Source: Ancylostoma caninum (Eukaryota; Nematoda; Chromadorea; Rhabditida; Ancylostomatidae). From it: 64,000 nucleotides of DNA. The DNA lies in assembly GCA_037903475.1 (NCBI GenBank), contig JBAJFG010000460.1:496001-560000 (forward strand). The letters are read 5' to 3'. The translations under genes were made by a program, and so were the position numbers. The notes under the pieces were generated by a model that searched no databases, was not told the DNA's origin, and saw only the letters and a program-made list of their open reading frames with translations. Of this stretch, positions 28,001 to 41,000 are shown in pieces; the first letter of the stretch is position 1, and the number at the start of each line of letters is the position of its first letter.

Positions 28001-31000
28001 TATACGTAGTAGCAACGAACATTTGTAGCAGCACAAATTTTAGTGAATCTCACTTATTTGCTCTCCTATTTACTTGTTTACTTAAGTGATCCTGTAATCC
28101 TCCCGCATCATCGGGATTCTACCGGTTTCTGTTGATCCAGCCGTCTTCCAGATCAGGTTGCATGGTAGCGCTCACCTCCTCTCCACGGGAGAGGATCATT
28201 TCCCGCACCCTCATATTGATTTCAAGCCACTAATCGTGTCCATCTGTCCCACTCCAATGTTTCTCGCTCGCTCTCATTGCTCTCCGTCCTTTAATCCGTC
28301 TCAGCTTAGTCACGCCCCCGCCCCCCTAATCATTACCTCCATTGACCTCATCTGTGTGATTGTCATATAGGGTTGTGACCTGATTTTGCATCTTTGCGGC
28401 ATTTTCTTGTCCATCTTAATTACTGTCATGATTCCGCCCTGAATCAGGGGAAGGGCGGGTCCTCGCGGGTTCTTTGAACTGTGTGGAAGCTTATGAAGCT
28501 TACACAATGTTGCATTTGTCGGCGCTTGGCCAGTTGTGTTTTATTACTGCGAAAATCGGCCGCAGTGGTCTGTTGCCCTCGCGAACTACACAAGCTGTCC
28601 GGTTAATCCACAACCGAGCATAAACAGAGCCAGAGCCACAGCCCGCCCGACAGACGTAAATAACTTAATGGAACGTCAGCGCTTTTGATGGATAATTACA
28701 GCCACTCAATTACTCCGCTCTGTCCTCTCACATCGCCTGCTGAGAAGCTCGTGCAGCAGCATTTCCATAGCTCTCTCGTTTTTATGCCTGCTACTTTTCT
28801 TTCTTCCATTTTTTTCACTATCTTACTCTCTATCTTCCAGGCATCCACTAAGTTATGTTATCTAAGCAAAATTTTCATTTTCTTCAAATAACATTTTTAT
28901 TGAGAAGAATACTTTCAAATTTTTCAGTGTATTTTCATCCCGAAGAAATAAAAAAAACCAGAAGGCCTGTTCTGCTTGTTTTGAATGTTTCCCACCTGAT
29001 AATTCTGCACATCACTCGACTTCACACTTCTGGTTCAGCTGTGGAAATTGTAATACTTGGCTTTTTCCCCCACAGACACTTTTTTGTATTGCAACTTATT
29101 TGTTTTAGTACCAATAGTATAGTAACTTACGGGTATTGTTTAAAAATTTCTCACCAAAGCGATTCATATATTTTTTTTGGAAGAAAATTCATTTGACCTG
29201 GCTTAAATTCATAAGCGCTGTGTAGAACCAAGGTCTGAATGCAACACTGCGATTAACTTTTGGCGCTCATGCTAACGATGAGTGAACTTGGGAGGTGTTA
29301 ACACGTTTGCCCTGGGTAATTTCAGTGATGCATGCGGTCCCAAGACATCCTCTCCTTTCTGGTCCCTTTCATAACATCCAGCAAAAGAGGTAAAAATCCG
29401 CCGTCGGTTTCACGGAATATTCACCCATGCTCGAGTTGGGGTTCACACTTTACCCTGCCACCCGCTGCAAATCCACTTTTTACAGGGCATCTAAATATTC
29501 TAAAAAAATTGGCTTTCTGCACTATCAAATTTCCGCACGTTCAAAGCTCATGCTTGGCGCACTGAGTTTCAGCAGTACATAGAAGCCTAGGTGCCAAAAG
29601 ATCTCGATTTTTGGGACATACTTCGAGGTGCTAAAAGACCTCGATTTTCGGGACATACTAAATTGATCTTTTATATATAGTAGGACCTATTACATATACA
29701 TAGTAAGAATCGCAAAATACGCAGAATAAAGTGATTGCTTCAATTTAAAACTTTTTATTTTCCTTCATATTTTCTACCCATTTGAACCAAATTTCATCCC
29801 TTCACTGGGGAATGCTGCACGACTTTTCCAAGCTCTGTAAGTTCATGAAAATCTATGTGAATGAAGTGGCTAAAAGTGAATTCTGCTCACGGAATCGACA
29901 AATCATGTGAACCTCTGAAGTGAGGAATGTTCTAACTATATTCAGAAATGCCCGCCGATTCCACTGAGTGATGATTCGGCTGAGCTCATATCCTTGAATT
30001 GTGCTGCTTTCCAAGTGGGAATGGAAGTGTTGTTTATTACTGTAACAGTGCTTATGTTTGTGGCACCGTTAATCCCAGAGGGTAAACAGCTGTTGTGGTT
30101 TTTGTTTTCCATGTCGCGCCTCACCACTTTTTTGTAAACATTACGCCTATTTCCGAAACTGCATTCGAGTTCAAATTCTTCCTGTTCTTCTATCCGAAAA
30201 GTGTCTTTCTCAAGACGTCAAAATCTCGAAACAGTCGAGCCATGGACTCGTTTATGTAGTATGTATAGTACGTAGTGAAAGCAAAAACGATATTTTCTCG
30301 TTCTTCAAAGCCTACATATGAAAGATTGCAATCTGATATTCTCACATCCATATGTCCGCTTTTACATTCTATAAATATGCACTTGAAAGCAATCGCGTTG
30401 TTTATGCAGGACTTTCCACCATTGGCGTTGGCTGGGGCGATCGGCCCCAGCCGCCAACCCTCGCGCGCTGTCCGCTTCCAGAGGCTTCCGCTAGCCGGGA
30501 ATTAATTGCTCCTGGAGAGGCACTGCCTTCATTATTCGCGCACTTTTATGGTTTTCCATCATCAGAACGCTAGCCGATAGCTTCCAAGCTTTCCAAGAAT
30601 ATCGCAGTGTTACAGTTGTATATGGTTTTGGCTTTGAAACTTTTTCTTTCTAGGCTATCTTTTGGGATATAGCTTCCGAATCAGGTAATATTAGTCAATG
30701 TGTTTGCATGAAAACATGGCTCCCTGAAAATATGGTTTAATCAGTCCTGAAACTGGTATTGCTTAGCAGAATCTTGTGTTAATTTCTTTATTCCAAATTG
30801 TACTCTCGAGGAGTCATCTGAATACGAAGCAGTGATTTTGATTTAAGACATCGATTCCTTCAAGAAGTTTACTGTTGTGTAATTTTCTTTGCTTCTGGTT
30901 TTCGCAATTCTTTGCACAAAAATCGCGAAAAAGTGCTTGTGAAGCTGTACCTATGGAACTACATATGCTTTCTCAGCTCCGTGTAATTTTTTTTGCACAA

Positions 31001-32032
31001 AAATCACTGTTTAGCAAGTAGTTCCACTCTTTTTAGTTGAGATAATCAGTGGAGCGATTCATGAAATTTCACCGGAAAGCGCTATCCTTCCCACACACTA
31101 AGCATGGACGAGTTTCTTATGCATTTTATTCGAGAAATTTCCTCATTGCCAGGGAAAGAAATGGATCTTGAGAGCTGCGAAGTGAACCAATTTTTATCTA
31201 CAAAAGAAAACTCATTGATTTCTGAGCAAAAGGAGGTCCATAATCTTCCCTGAACGACCACGATCCCTGTTGCGGAAGTGTACATGAATTGCAATAGAAT
31301 ATAAGTTTTACTGTGTTTCTAAGCACACTCTTTAAGGCGAAGAGCGAATGAAAAAACATTTTTTTGAGCTTCGACTAGTCCTCCCACCCCCAGACAGATA
31401 TTTTCCACAGACAGACATATTTTCCTTTTGGTTTTCTTCAATTCTAAGACCTGTCCTTTCCGCAACATTCAAGACCGATCTTTTCCTGCTCTTGTGTCCA
31501 GTGCAGCAGCGAATTCGTCATCATAACAAGTAGCGGGATTTATGAACGTTCACGAAAAGATTATGGGCTTCTTGGTAGTCCAGTATGAACGAGGGTTCTG
31601 AACAAAAATTGATGTACTTGACTGTTCTCAGTTCCATTTCGTCTTCTTGCTTTGAGTGATGAAGTGCTGGGATAAAATATGCCCATATTTCCTTGAAAAA
31701 CTCCGGCACGCTTGACGTGAAGGTAGGTCGCTTCTTCGGGAACGTTCATGAGTTTCTATTCCAAAATAAAAAAACTAGGAATAGTACGTAGAATGGAGCT
31801 TCAAGCAGCTTTCCATGGATCTTTTTAATTTCTCGCTGTAGTGCCCGTAACACTGAAATAAGATAATGCGCGGGTTTTTTTTCACCCTTAAGGTTTCTTC
31901 ATCCATGAGAACGCGGACAAACTGACCAAAATATGAGACTGGGGGTGTGCCTAGTACTGTTTTGACCCAATATTGCATTAGATATAAGTATCGGGTATTC
32001 AAAATCGAAAAAAATCGAGAAGGCAATGGAGA
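25059..32032. other. Long gene-free stretch
   Basis: No secure exon in 7 kb. A minus-strand segment at 26213-26321 has an acceptor-like CACAG, 36 open codons (TGKPHFQPEIPAEFSLLNSV first) and a GTGAGT donor, but no compatible partner exon. A second segment at about 31542-31752 has coding-like minus-strand translation inside short inverted ends (ATGAACGTTC). The block 28100-28760 is GC-richer than its surroundings without an ORF. Confidence 0.4.
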
Positions 32033-32334
32033 GCTTTCACTTCTCCTGCCAACCAGGTTGTTAGGTGTTGAACTTACTGGCCTGACGTTTCGAACAGATC
32101 GTCGTCTTCAGAGGCCTAAAAGTGCCTCGCGGTTCTTATCTGTAATTGATACCGTAAAACGTCTCCACTCACCCTGCCAGTTTCCCAACATTACCCCAAG
32201 CTTGCTACTCCAAAACAGAAGGGTGAGTGGAGATGTTTGCCCACTTTCAGGCTTCTGAAGACGACGATCTGTTCGAAACGTCAGGCCAGTAAAGTTCACC
32301 AGCTAGCAAGCTGGTTGGCAGAAGAAGTGAAAGC
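32033..32334. mobile_element. Inverted-repeat element with hammerhead-like arms
   Basis: Arms 32033-32121 and 32243-32334 are largely complementary (GCTTTCACTTCTCCTGCC outside, CTGGCCTGACGTTTCGAACA inside), and a second inner pair (CGTCTCCACTCACCCT with AGGGTGAGTGGAGATG) brings most of the unit into one hairpin. Both arms, read inward to outward, contain CTGAAGACGACGATCTGTTC followed by GAAACGTC, which fits CUGANGA and GAAAC of the hammerhead core but without a proper stem III. No ORF. Confidence 0.65.
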
Positions 32335-34921
32335 ATCATTAAGACATAATGCCCAGATTTGGAGAAGAAAGCACATGGAAATTATTAGCAGTGGAGAGCC
32401 TTACAGCAGTGGGGGGGGGGGGGAAATAAGGACTGTAGAGCTTTTTATCATCACAATATTCTTTTTTTTTTCAAAAATATTCTAAGTTACCTGTTTAGGA
32501 AACTTGGTTCATTTGATTTCCGATTCATTAATCCCCTGTCGTTACGTTCAGAGACGTTCTTGCTCTCTCTTAACGTATGGACGCGCTGATTAGAAGCGAC
32601 GGTGGTGCTGTGCATTGGCTCGCGAACGACTTCACCAACTTTCCAAGTATCGAGTCTGGTCAATTAGTTCCACTACCTTTGCTCTTTCACCGTGCTCACC
32701 TATTAATCAGCACCAGTGTTGCAGACCAACTTAACGCCCTTTATCACCTCGACAGTTGACCGGGTAGACCTTTGGTCAACAAGGGCGACGGCGTCTGCGA
32801 GGTAGCAGTTGTCGTACCCTTGGAGGTTTTTTGCGGGTTTCTCACGTTTTTCTGCTGGAATAACTGCTCGGGGCTTTCGCGGAAGCGTGACAATTAATTA
32901 TTTATGCTTGCTGAGTTATGGCTCTGCCATAACAAGTTACATTAATTTCGCATGCGTTCGAAACTTGTTAGTAGGCTCGAGGCAATTACTACTGTCCTGT
33001 TGGTGTCCTGTTGCTTATTTTTCTCTCTGAAATTTGAAGCCAATTAGATCCCAGTGGATTTTCAGAAATAGGCTAGCTACGTATCTTGTGTATTTTCTTT
33101 CTATTGATAGCTTTTCAGAGGAGTCATTAGATATTATATATGTATGCTACTTCTTTTACCTTGTGCTCTGAAGACCAGGGTACACTTACCCTAATGGTCA
33201 TGGTAAAAGCAGTAACAGCGATACTGCATCTCTATTTTCGAACTGTTTTGAACAGGGGAGTCGTCAAATATTCCCCCTTGCTAATTGTACTCTTCGTTTT
33301 TTACCCATTGCATACATTTGTGTACCATATGCGCTTGCTCTGTCATACTCCAAGTGAAGTATAGCACCCTTCGCCGCTCTCTGCAACTTTCATATGTATT
33401 GATTGGTTGCAACACCATGCCCAGCCAAACATCGATAGGCGTCAGAGAAAAGGTGAGAATCTGGGGAAATACTCGGAGTACAATTAGCTGCAGCCTGTGT
33501 TCTCCTCCTTGTTTTTTGCCTTGTCAACTGAAATATCGCCTGTTGGCGGTCCACACTACTATTTTCATAGGTTACTGGTCATTTCTTGTATTCTTTTGAT
33601 ATAAAAACGACGCTGACAATACTCTGGAGCTAGAGCTATTTGACATAGGAGCGGAAATATTTGCACAAATTGCCTTCAACTAAGCTTGCAGCTAACACTG
33701 TCAAAGTATGTACACATCACAATGAATCCTAACATTTCTCCCTGATCCGATTCGAAATTTCGTAAAATTTGGAAAAAAAGAACACCTTCAACATAAGCAT
33801 AGTTACCTTTACCGTTCTTCTCTCTTGAAAATTTGTTGCGACACTATTTATCATCTTGGTGCTCAGAGCTATTCTGAGCCGCTTGGAGACCAGTCCGCGC
33901 TTTCTGACATCTTGATGAGGAATTACTCATTTCATTGCTAAATTTTCAGAAACTTGTTAGATAATTTTGGGTATCAGAGCTACCATTTCTGCTTAGCAGG
34001 GTGTTCTGGATTGCGCTATCCCTCATTTTCCTGCTTCACCCAAGAAAAAAAAACGCGATTTTCTCTTAATATTGTTTGATGTATCGTTGGTCCGAGATGT
34101 ATAGGTATTGGTCCATCAATCATATATGCATTGAAGAGGGTGTTGCAGGCACCGACACCTTTTTGCGCCGTGTTCCATTGGAGCATACAAATGAGAGGAA
34201 TTCCTGGAACGAGCTGGAAAACAGTGCAAAATAGCCACGCGTGGTATGCGACATCGCGCTGGCGTGGGTTATGAGGGCCAGAAAAATGTGTGGAGGTTGT
34301 ATTTGGAATAGGGAATTACGCTTGAATTCATAAAACGCTCAGCGATGTCCCCCACAGGGTTATAGCTTAGTTTCTGGAAAATTTCTCAGATTTTTCGTGA
34401 ATCCGTAAGCTTTCCTGCCTCTACTTAGGATTAAGATATCCTTAGAAGCGGAGTCTCACTCATCCTTATGACCAAAATTTCTTCGTATTTGTTTTGCCTC
34501 TAGCTCCTCATGATAAAGTTGCATGCGTAAATCACGGCTTAATTTAGCTATGGAACAGAATTTTAAGTCCTCTTTTTCGTAGAAGAGTTAGAAAAGGGTC
34601 TTTACATCAAGATGATTTGGAAATAGTGACCAGTTTTGGACTCCACATTCAACAATACACTAATTCGCTCCAACTGTAAGACATTGTCTCCGGGTAGAAA
34701 TATTACAATTAATCTAATTAATGGGTTAGTGATGCAGCAAACGTTTGCCGGGAATAGGACCTTTTGCCTCTGCAATCTATCGTGCCATGACGGACAAAGG
34801 ATGGGCATCTAAGGGCTGGGACAGGGGCTGGAAAAACACAAAGAAAAAATAATGATCAAAAATTAGCTATCGCCCAGTTTTTTCCAAATTTTACAAAGAA
34901 CTTTTGAAACATTTTCGTGTG
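32335..34921. other. Gene-free stretch with a G-run
   Basis: A run of 13 G is at about 32411. The block 32560-33060 is GC-richer and contains a near-palindrome GTTGACCGGGTAGACCTTTGGTCAAC split here as GTTGACC and GGTCAAC (32754-32779), and a TTAATTATTTATG homeodomain-like cluster. No exon was recognised. Confidence 0.4.
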
Positions 34922-34962
34922 AGAGGGGGGGGGGGGGGGGTGCGGGGGGCGGGGTGTGGGGC
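34922..34962 (+). repeat. G-rich tract, G-quadruplex potential
   Basis: About 17 consecutive G, then further runs of G separated by one or two bases. Such a tract can form a G-quadruplex; it can also be a sequencing or assembly weak point. Confidence 0.7.
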
Positions 34963-36216
34963 CATTGGACACTGCCCTCAAGACGCTGAGTGTACGATCC
35001 TCTTCTATGCACCTTGTTGAATTTTTATCTCAGAAAGTCAGTGAGACAATTTCACAAATTTCGGATTAATGAATTATTTTACTTTTTCCAGTTTTATGAT
35101 TTCAACTCGATGAATGTTTTTTTCTCAGAATATTTGTGGATCATGGTATTTTCTATGATCCTTTTTACTACTTAGAACCTTATCCCTTTAACCTGATTGC
35201 CCGTATATGGTTACGGATCGAAACGGGCAATTAGGTGCCCATTCTTATAATTTTTATCTCACTTTTTTACTTTTGAACTAACATTACTAATTTTGTTTAG
35301 AACTAGCTGATCTTGTTTCACACGGTTACCATTCCCCATTTTTGGCAGAAAGTTTCCACGTTCGCTACTGGTTTTGCTACGTGCTGCAGCCGTCACATCC
35401 CATTTGCAGCAATATTACCCAGGGAAATGAGAGCTTCTCGTGTTCTTGTTTTTCAGCTCGTGCTGGTTTGCGCTAGCATGGCCGAAAACATTGCACAAAG
35501 GGAGGTTTGATGTGGGTTTTAATGAGACAGGCACTATTCCATGGAATTTTCGGCTGGAATGCGCATTTCGGTGTTATGGCATAACATTGGTACCAATAAT
35601 GAAATACAACTTCTACCTGCTACACATCAACGAAATGTTTCGTACCCTGTCTTACTCCAATCCTTGCCTGCTTCATCTTATGCATCCAGTTCATGTTCGC
35701 ATTACTTGAGTTTCTGAAACGACGGTTCGAAGAGGCAACGAGTGATGACGACGATAATCACTATAAGACTGATAGGATAGGTTAGTTCAGGCGATTAACA
35801 ACCTTCCCACTCTTTTTTCTCTTGAAATATTTGCGAAAATGGAGCTTGTAGGCATCTGACGATGTCGAACTAGTTTACAAGTATTCCACTGCTCAAAAAC
35901 CTTCTTAAAACTTTCTTTCGCTCAATTTCTTTCCTGCGAAGTTCTGGCTGAGTGCTCACGTATGCATGGCATGTCTCATGAACCGGGCCTACGCGAATGA
36001 AGCAACATAAGGACTTTTCTGGGATACTAGATGAACTTATATAGCTCTCCATCTGTAGCTATCCCACTGGATTAAAACGGCATCGCACGTGTACCCTTGT
36101 TGTGGTGATAGTACCCTTGTTGTGGTGGTATCAAAATTTGATTTCATCCATTCAATCATTCATTATTCATTTATTTATTTTAACATGATTCTGTCTCTGG
36201 GCCTCATTTTCGATAT
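34963..36216. other. Gene-free stretch
   Basis: Only chance-like ORFs. A short direct duplication GTACCCTTGTTGTGGTG occurs twice near 36093 and 36110. Confidence 0.4.
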
Positions 36217-36602
36217 ATTATTCTTGACTTACTGAAGCTCTCCGGTGATCTTATTTTTATTTCGGCTAGCTTTCGACACTTAGTGCCTTTGTTAAACCTT
36301 AATTTCAGATACAATACAATATCATCATTCAACAGAATACAAACAAACTAGCAACAGTACCGTGTGATGAAACGATGATTTTGACTTTAGCACCGACACA
36401 GTAGAGCATATAAAAAGACTTAATGAAACAGAGAAGAGCACAAGTACATATATGGCGACAAAGAAGAAGTGGGACTTCACCTTTCGTTGGCGATGGTAGA
36501 GTGAAGATTACAGGGACCAGAGCGCTAATATAAAATAAGGTCACAGGAGACAAAGTAATATAATAAAAATAAGATCACCGGAGTTCAGTAAATCAAGAAT
36601 AA
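36217..36602. mobile_element. 386-bp MITE with 44-bp inverted ends
   Basis: Left end ATTATTCTTGACTTACTGAA and right end TTCAGTAAATCAAGAATAAT are complementary, and pairing continues through CCGGTGATCTTATTTTTA. No transposase. ATTC-type repeats abut both sides. Confidence 0.85.
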
Positions 36603-36660
36603 TTCATTCATTCATTCATTCATTCGTTCATTCATCCATTCATTCATTCGCCCGTTCATT
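36603..36660 (+). repeat. (ATTC)n microsatellite
   Basis: About 13 degenerate ATTC units directly at the right edge of the 36.2-kb MITE. The left flank of the MITE (36145-36180) also holds ATTC/ATTT units, suggesting insertion into such a tract. Confidence 0.85.
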
Positions 36661-37698
36661 TGATCAGAATGATCAGATGCTGCTCAGCAGTATTCCTAAT
36701 CAAGTGAAAGCAGTAGAACGAATGCATATCCTGCACCTAACTACATGCATTAACTAATCATCATTCAAGGCAGTCATTTTTATGTACCCGGATTATTTAC
36801 GCCATTGCTTCCTGAAATTGGCCTTAATTTTATGGATATGAATGGTCGAAACGGCCAGGTGCCCGCGGCAATCTATGGCTTGTACTCCTTCACATCATCT
36901 CCCTGTAAAATATTAGTTCTTTACCCATTTTGCTTCCACGCTTATGCAGCAGACTTGATGTCGCCTGTTACCCTATATTTTTCTATTACACTGCCTATTT
37001 TATCTCACTTTCGTAAGTTAATACCTCCACAGGCAGTTCACGGATTCTTCGAGAAGGACGATCCCCTCTGTAGAACAGGAATTGCTTTACTCCGCGATTC
37101 ATTCAGCTATGCTTTCATAGCAAGATGTTTGCTCACTAAAACACCCCCCCCCCATCTCTTGGATCCAAATAACGCGCTGTCCAATTGTATTTCGACGACA
37201 ACAACAGAATTTAACATTCACGTGTTTGTTCGTCGAAGGCAGAACGAAACATCGTTAGCAGGTTCACAGATTCCTCCTTTGTCCTCTGGTAATCCGGGTG
37301 AGTGAGTTGATTGGCGTTCGGCTGTAGTCCTCTCTGGACGTTGCAGCTGTTTTCGGACACACACACACGTGAAGGCAATTCGTCCACGCCAAATCCAATT
37401 TTCCCACCGCAGTCGCTCCGTTGACCGCGCCTTGTGCGACTTCTCAAGAATGCACGTCTGCTCCACCTCAACAGCTTCACTATAGCCCAACGCTTCTTCG
37501 CTAGAAGCACTTCATTCGTGTGAATGTGGGGTCGTGATTCACTGCTGGAACCATGAAGGAAGCATTCCGCAGGACCGCATTGCGGAGAACTGGTTTAGTG
37601 GGATGCTTGTTTTAATTATGGGGGTTCGATACGGTTGTTAAGGCTGCGCCGAACCCATAACACCACCACCTCCCACCTACTTCAGCTCCGTCAAAGTA
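36661..37698. other. Gene-free stretch
   Basis: A 166-codon plus-strand ORF (36805-37305) contains no known motif, no signal of splicing and an uneven composition; treated as chance. Confidence 0.4.
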
Positions 37699-38085
37699 TT
37701 AGGGTGGTAAGAAAGTCTTCGGCCGTTTCAGACTTTTTTCTGCTCTATTTTATTACTCAGCATGCAATGGAATTTACTCAACAATATAATCAACATAGTT
37801 AGTTACTGCAGTGTCCCACCCAATGGGCAGCTCAGCGGTCCTCTTCTTCTTGGGCTGAAGAAGCTGGGAGCCAGAGAAATCGCTGATCGCCCTTTCAACA
37901 TTGTGAACTTTGGTGAATTCTTTCATAGATATGTAGGAATGCCTCATAGGAGCGGGATAGGTGGTAGTCGGACGGGGCAATGTCCGAAGAATAAGGTGAG
38001 GGAGGAATCTTGTCCCAGTCCAGCTCCTCCAATTTTTCACGGGTCTTCTCTAAAAAATCGGCTCAAGATTTTCTTATCACCCTAA
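37699..38085 (-). mobile_element. Internally deleted mariner (387 bp)
   Basis: TA lies on both sides (37697-37698 and 38086-38087). The ends TTAGGGTGGTAAGAAAGTCT and, on the minus strand, TTAGGGTGATAAGAAAATCT are terminal inverted repeats. The interior is the 3' part of a mariner transposase on the minus strand: in one frame EKLEELDWDK and PYSSDIAPSDYHL (the third catalytic Asp region), then after a frame change NVERAISDF and ELPIGWDTAVTNYVDYIVE, the usual C-terminus. The first two thirds of the gene are missing. It can move only if an intact relative supplies transposase. Confidence 0.9.
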
Positions 38086-41000
38086 TATATTCAATTATAT
38101 CATAAATTTAATTTAAATTTCATCGTATTTTGGTAGTGGCCCTATTGGTAGCAATATTGCGTTACTTCGGCAGTGAGAAGGCTAAATCCAAAATAAATGA
38201 TTTCTTGGCACATCCATCGGCCTCTACACAGAAGTAAATACAATACATATTAAAGTAATCATCGCTGTATTCTTGGCACCCATACTTATGAAAATTCTTG
38301 ACTGGGAAATTGGAAGGTAGTCTGTCTCGTTCGGAGCTCCCTCTCAGGAACTTTAGCGCATATGTGCCGACCCAAACGGGGACATGTGCAGCTGTCGTGG
38401 AAAACAAAAGGGTTTTGGTAAGGCCAGTATAGGAGCTCAACAGTCGCCATTCCTTGAATTCGGTGCCATTGTTGGGACTTATCTGTTACCTTTTCTAGGT
38501 TTTATCGCCACTCTGCTGGGGTTTTTCAATCGCCACTTCTAGGGTTTTGTCGCTGTCGTTTTTGGAACTTACCCGCTGCCTTTTCTAGAGTTTTGTTGGT
38601 GCTAGTTCTGGAGAACTCCCATGATTTGCATTCATGTGGGATGGAACCTGTACACCGAAGTTTCTGAGCTCTCGTATTCTTTCGTCGAATCCTTAGTGCA
38701 TCAACTACAATCTATGCGTGGCAGCGATCCCGAAGCTTTTCTTCATTCCGGCATTAATTTGCACATGTGAATGATCACCTTCCATATTTAGTTTCATGAG
38801 CTTTTAGGCCGAAGCTCGCATAAAAATCCTCCTAAGTAGGCTTTTCCTAATCATTGTAGACCATCTACGTTCAAAAAAAGCTTCACCAGTGCGCAAGCAG
38901 TGGTTTACTCAGCGCTTAATCATAGTACGTATCGTATGGACGTGAGCCAGATGGCTGCACTTACCCGTCTATGCTTTGAAATTGGACTTCGCCCAAAGCT
39001 CCAAGTTTTTGGAATCATCCTAATTTTTTGGATTTGTTTTGAATTTTGAAGGATACAATATCCTTATCTATCAGCGTCACAAAAACGTGAAAAGATTCAA
39101 ATGCATGAGTGGAGTATAACAACAAGTTAAATTTCTTCCTCACTAAAGGCGAAGTGGTTCTGAAGAGCTATCAATATCGAAAAAGCTATGAAATTGTTAG
39201 AAGAGAAGTCAAAAATGCTCTGATGCAAAACAAGTGGAATGACTGTTTAAACTCTTGCTTGTTTTCCAAAATTATGGCAAAAAGCGAGACTTCCAAGAGG
39301 TTTTTTTTTTAAACTTAATTTGTATGGGAAGCAATGTCCCAACAATGCGGTGCGAGCTGGCATTTTCTAAAAAAATTTGGAAAGCTCCTTAAGACACATG
39401 TATGTATGTACCTCTTGAACATGAAAATAAAGGGGCCTCCAGTCATTAAATTTCTTCGGTACCATTATATGTAATGTTTCCTACTTTAGTTCTCAAAAAA
39501 TTTTCATTAAAGCAGCGGGACTCCAAAATGCTCAGATAATTTATATTACTATATACATATGCTACTATTTATACTCTCTCTGCACAAGTAATTTCTGTTC
39601 TTTCCCTGAAAGATTCAGTCGTCGAGAGACGTGAGTTTTTATTATTTAGCACGTTTACCTCCACTGATTGTTTCCTTGGATTTCTCCATTTTTGGAAGAT
39701 CAAAGGCTCTTTTCTGTTGCTCGGTGTCTGTGTTTGTTTTCTAGAGGTGACCTTACCGAACATTGTTTCCCTTTCAGTACGGGTCAATGTAATTGGAGAG
39801 ACCTCGAAAGACGCGAGCCTAATTAGGAAGTGACCGCTAGGAGAGCGTCCGTTGCCCGTGTTGCACGAGCACTCGAAGGCTTCGTTAGGGCACACTCATC
39901 ACGGAATCATCGAATTCTGCATTTGCTGCAGACTCTCGGGCCGCTGCTCCATCCAGCGCAAAAAAGCATAACGTTAATCAACGGAGCGCCGTATTTTGAG
40001 CCGTAATTAGCAGCTGTCGCAGTCGGGGCGGCGTCGGCCGTCCGACGACGACGACGCGGGTCGAACTGGAGCACATCGATCGGAAGTGGAAAGATCTGTG
40101 CAACCAGTCCGCACCTGCTCCTGATAAGGTGTGCTCAAGCTTCAAGCCCATCTCGTGCTAACTGTGCTACGAAGCGCCAACTTACACTCTTTCCTTTTCT
40201 CTCTTGAGGCTTATACCCGAGCTGCCATGCCTCGAATCTTCTATCTGTTACTTATTCCTGTCAATTGCCCGCCAATAACTTGCCGGTGGACCAGTTTTGA
40301 TTCAGTTCATGCGTTCCTGAGAGCTGTAATTTGGAGCCTCGTTGGATTTTTTGCCGAGAGGCAAACGCAGTTCTAAATTTACTGCCTCTTCCAACGGGTG
40401 TAGACAGTCCTTGGCTATTCTTATTTGATGCCCTTTCGTCTTAATGGCACCATAAACTTCTCACTAATTGCTCAGTTAGGCCGGCAAAACTGTAAAGCAA
40501 AAACTGTACGACCCAATAATTGCGTCCTTGTGCTCCTAAGTTCAATTTTCAGTTTCAAAAATTTAAAAAAAAAATTATGAAATTACCTAGCCCGACTTTG
40601 AAGTCCACAATTCCTCGAGATCCGTGAACTTTTGTTGTCCGAGTTTGTAGACCAGGCACGTCACCTTCTCTAAGAAGCAAGCGGAGGAAATCCGTTTTTT
40701 CTGGTTTGCACCCAGCATTCGCACTCTTTCCACGGATAATTGCAGGTTCCAGAAAATTCCAGGCTCTATGCATTTACTGTTTTTTTTTCATTTTCCTCCG
40801 AACATATGCGCCCTCTCTATCCGGTTATGGTAGCAAATAACTGGTAGCTATATAGAAAATAACTGGTAGGTATTTGCGTAAGCAGTACCATAACAGGGTG
40901 TAGCGAGCACATATGTATGGCACAGTTTTCTCATGCATACAGTACATTTTTTGAAAATGTGCCGTGTTTATTAACATTAACAGATATCTTCTCATCCGGT

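Noticed and set aside
36805..37305. 166-codon plus-strand ORF
   Set aside because: No recognisable domain, no splice or start context, and uneven composition; judged a chance ORF.
37600..37660. GGGTTCGATAC resembling a tRNA B box
   Set aside because: No A box or cloverleaf stems at the right spacing on either strand.
39000..39030. Mariner end TTAGGATGATTCC on the minus strand
   Set aside because: No matching inverted end or transposase remnant nearby; too short to count.
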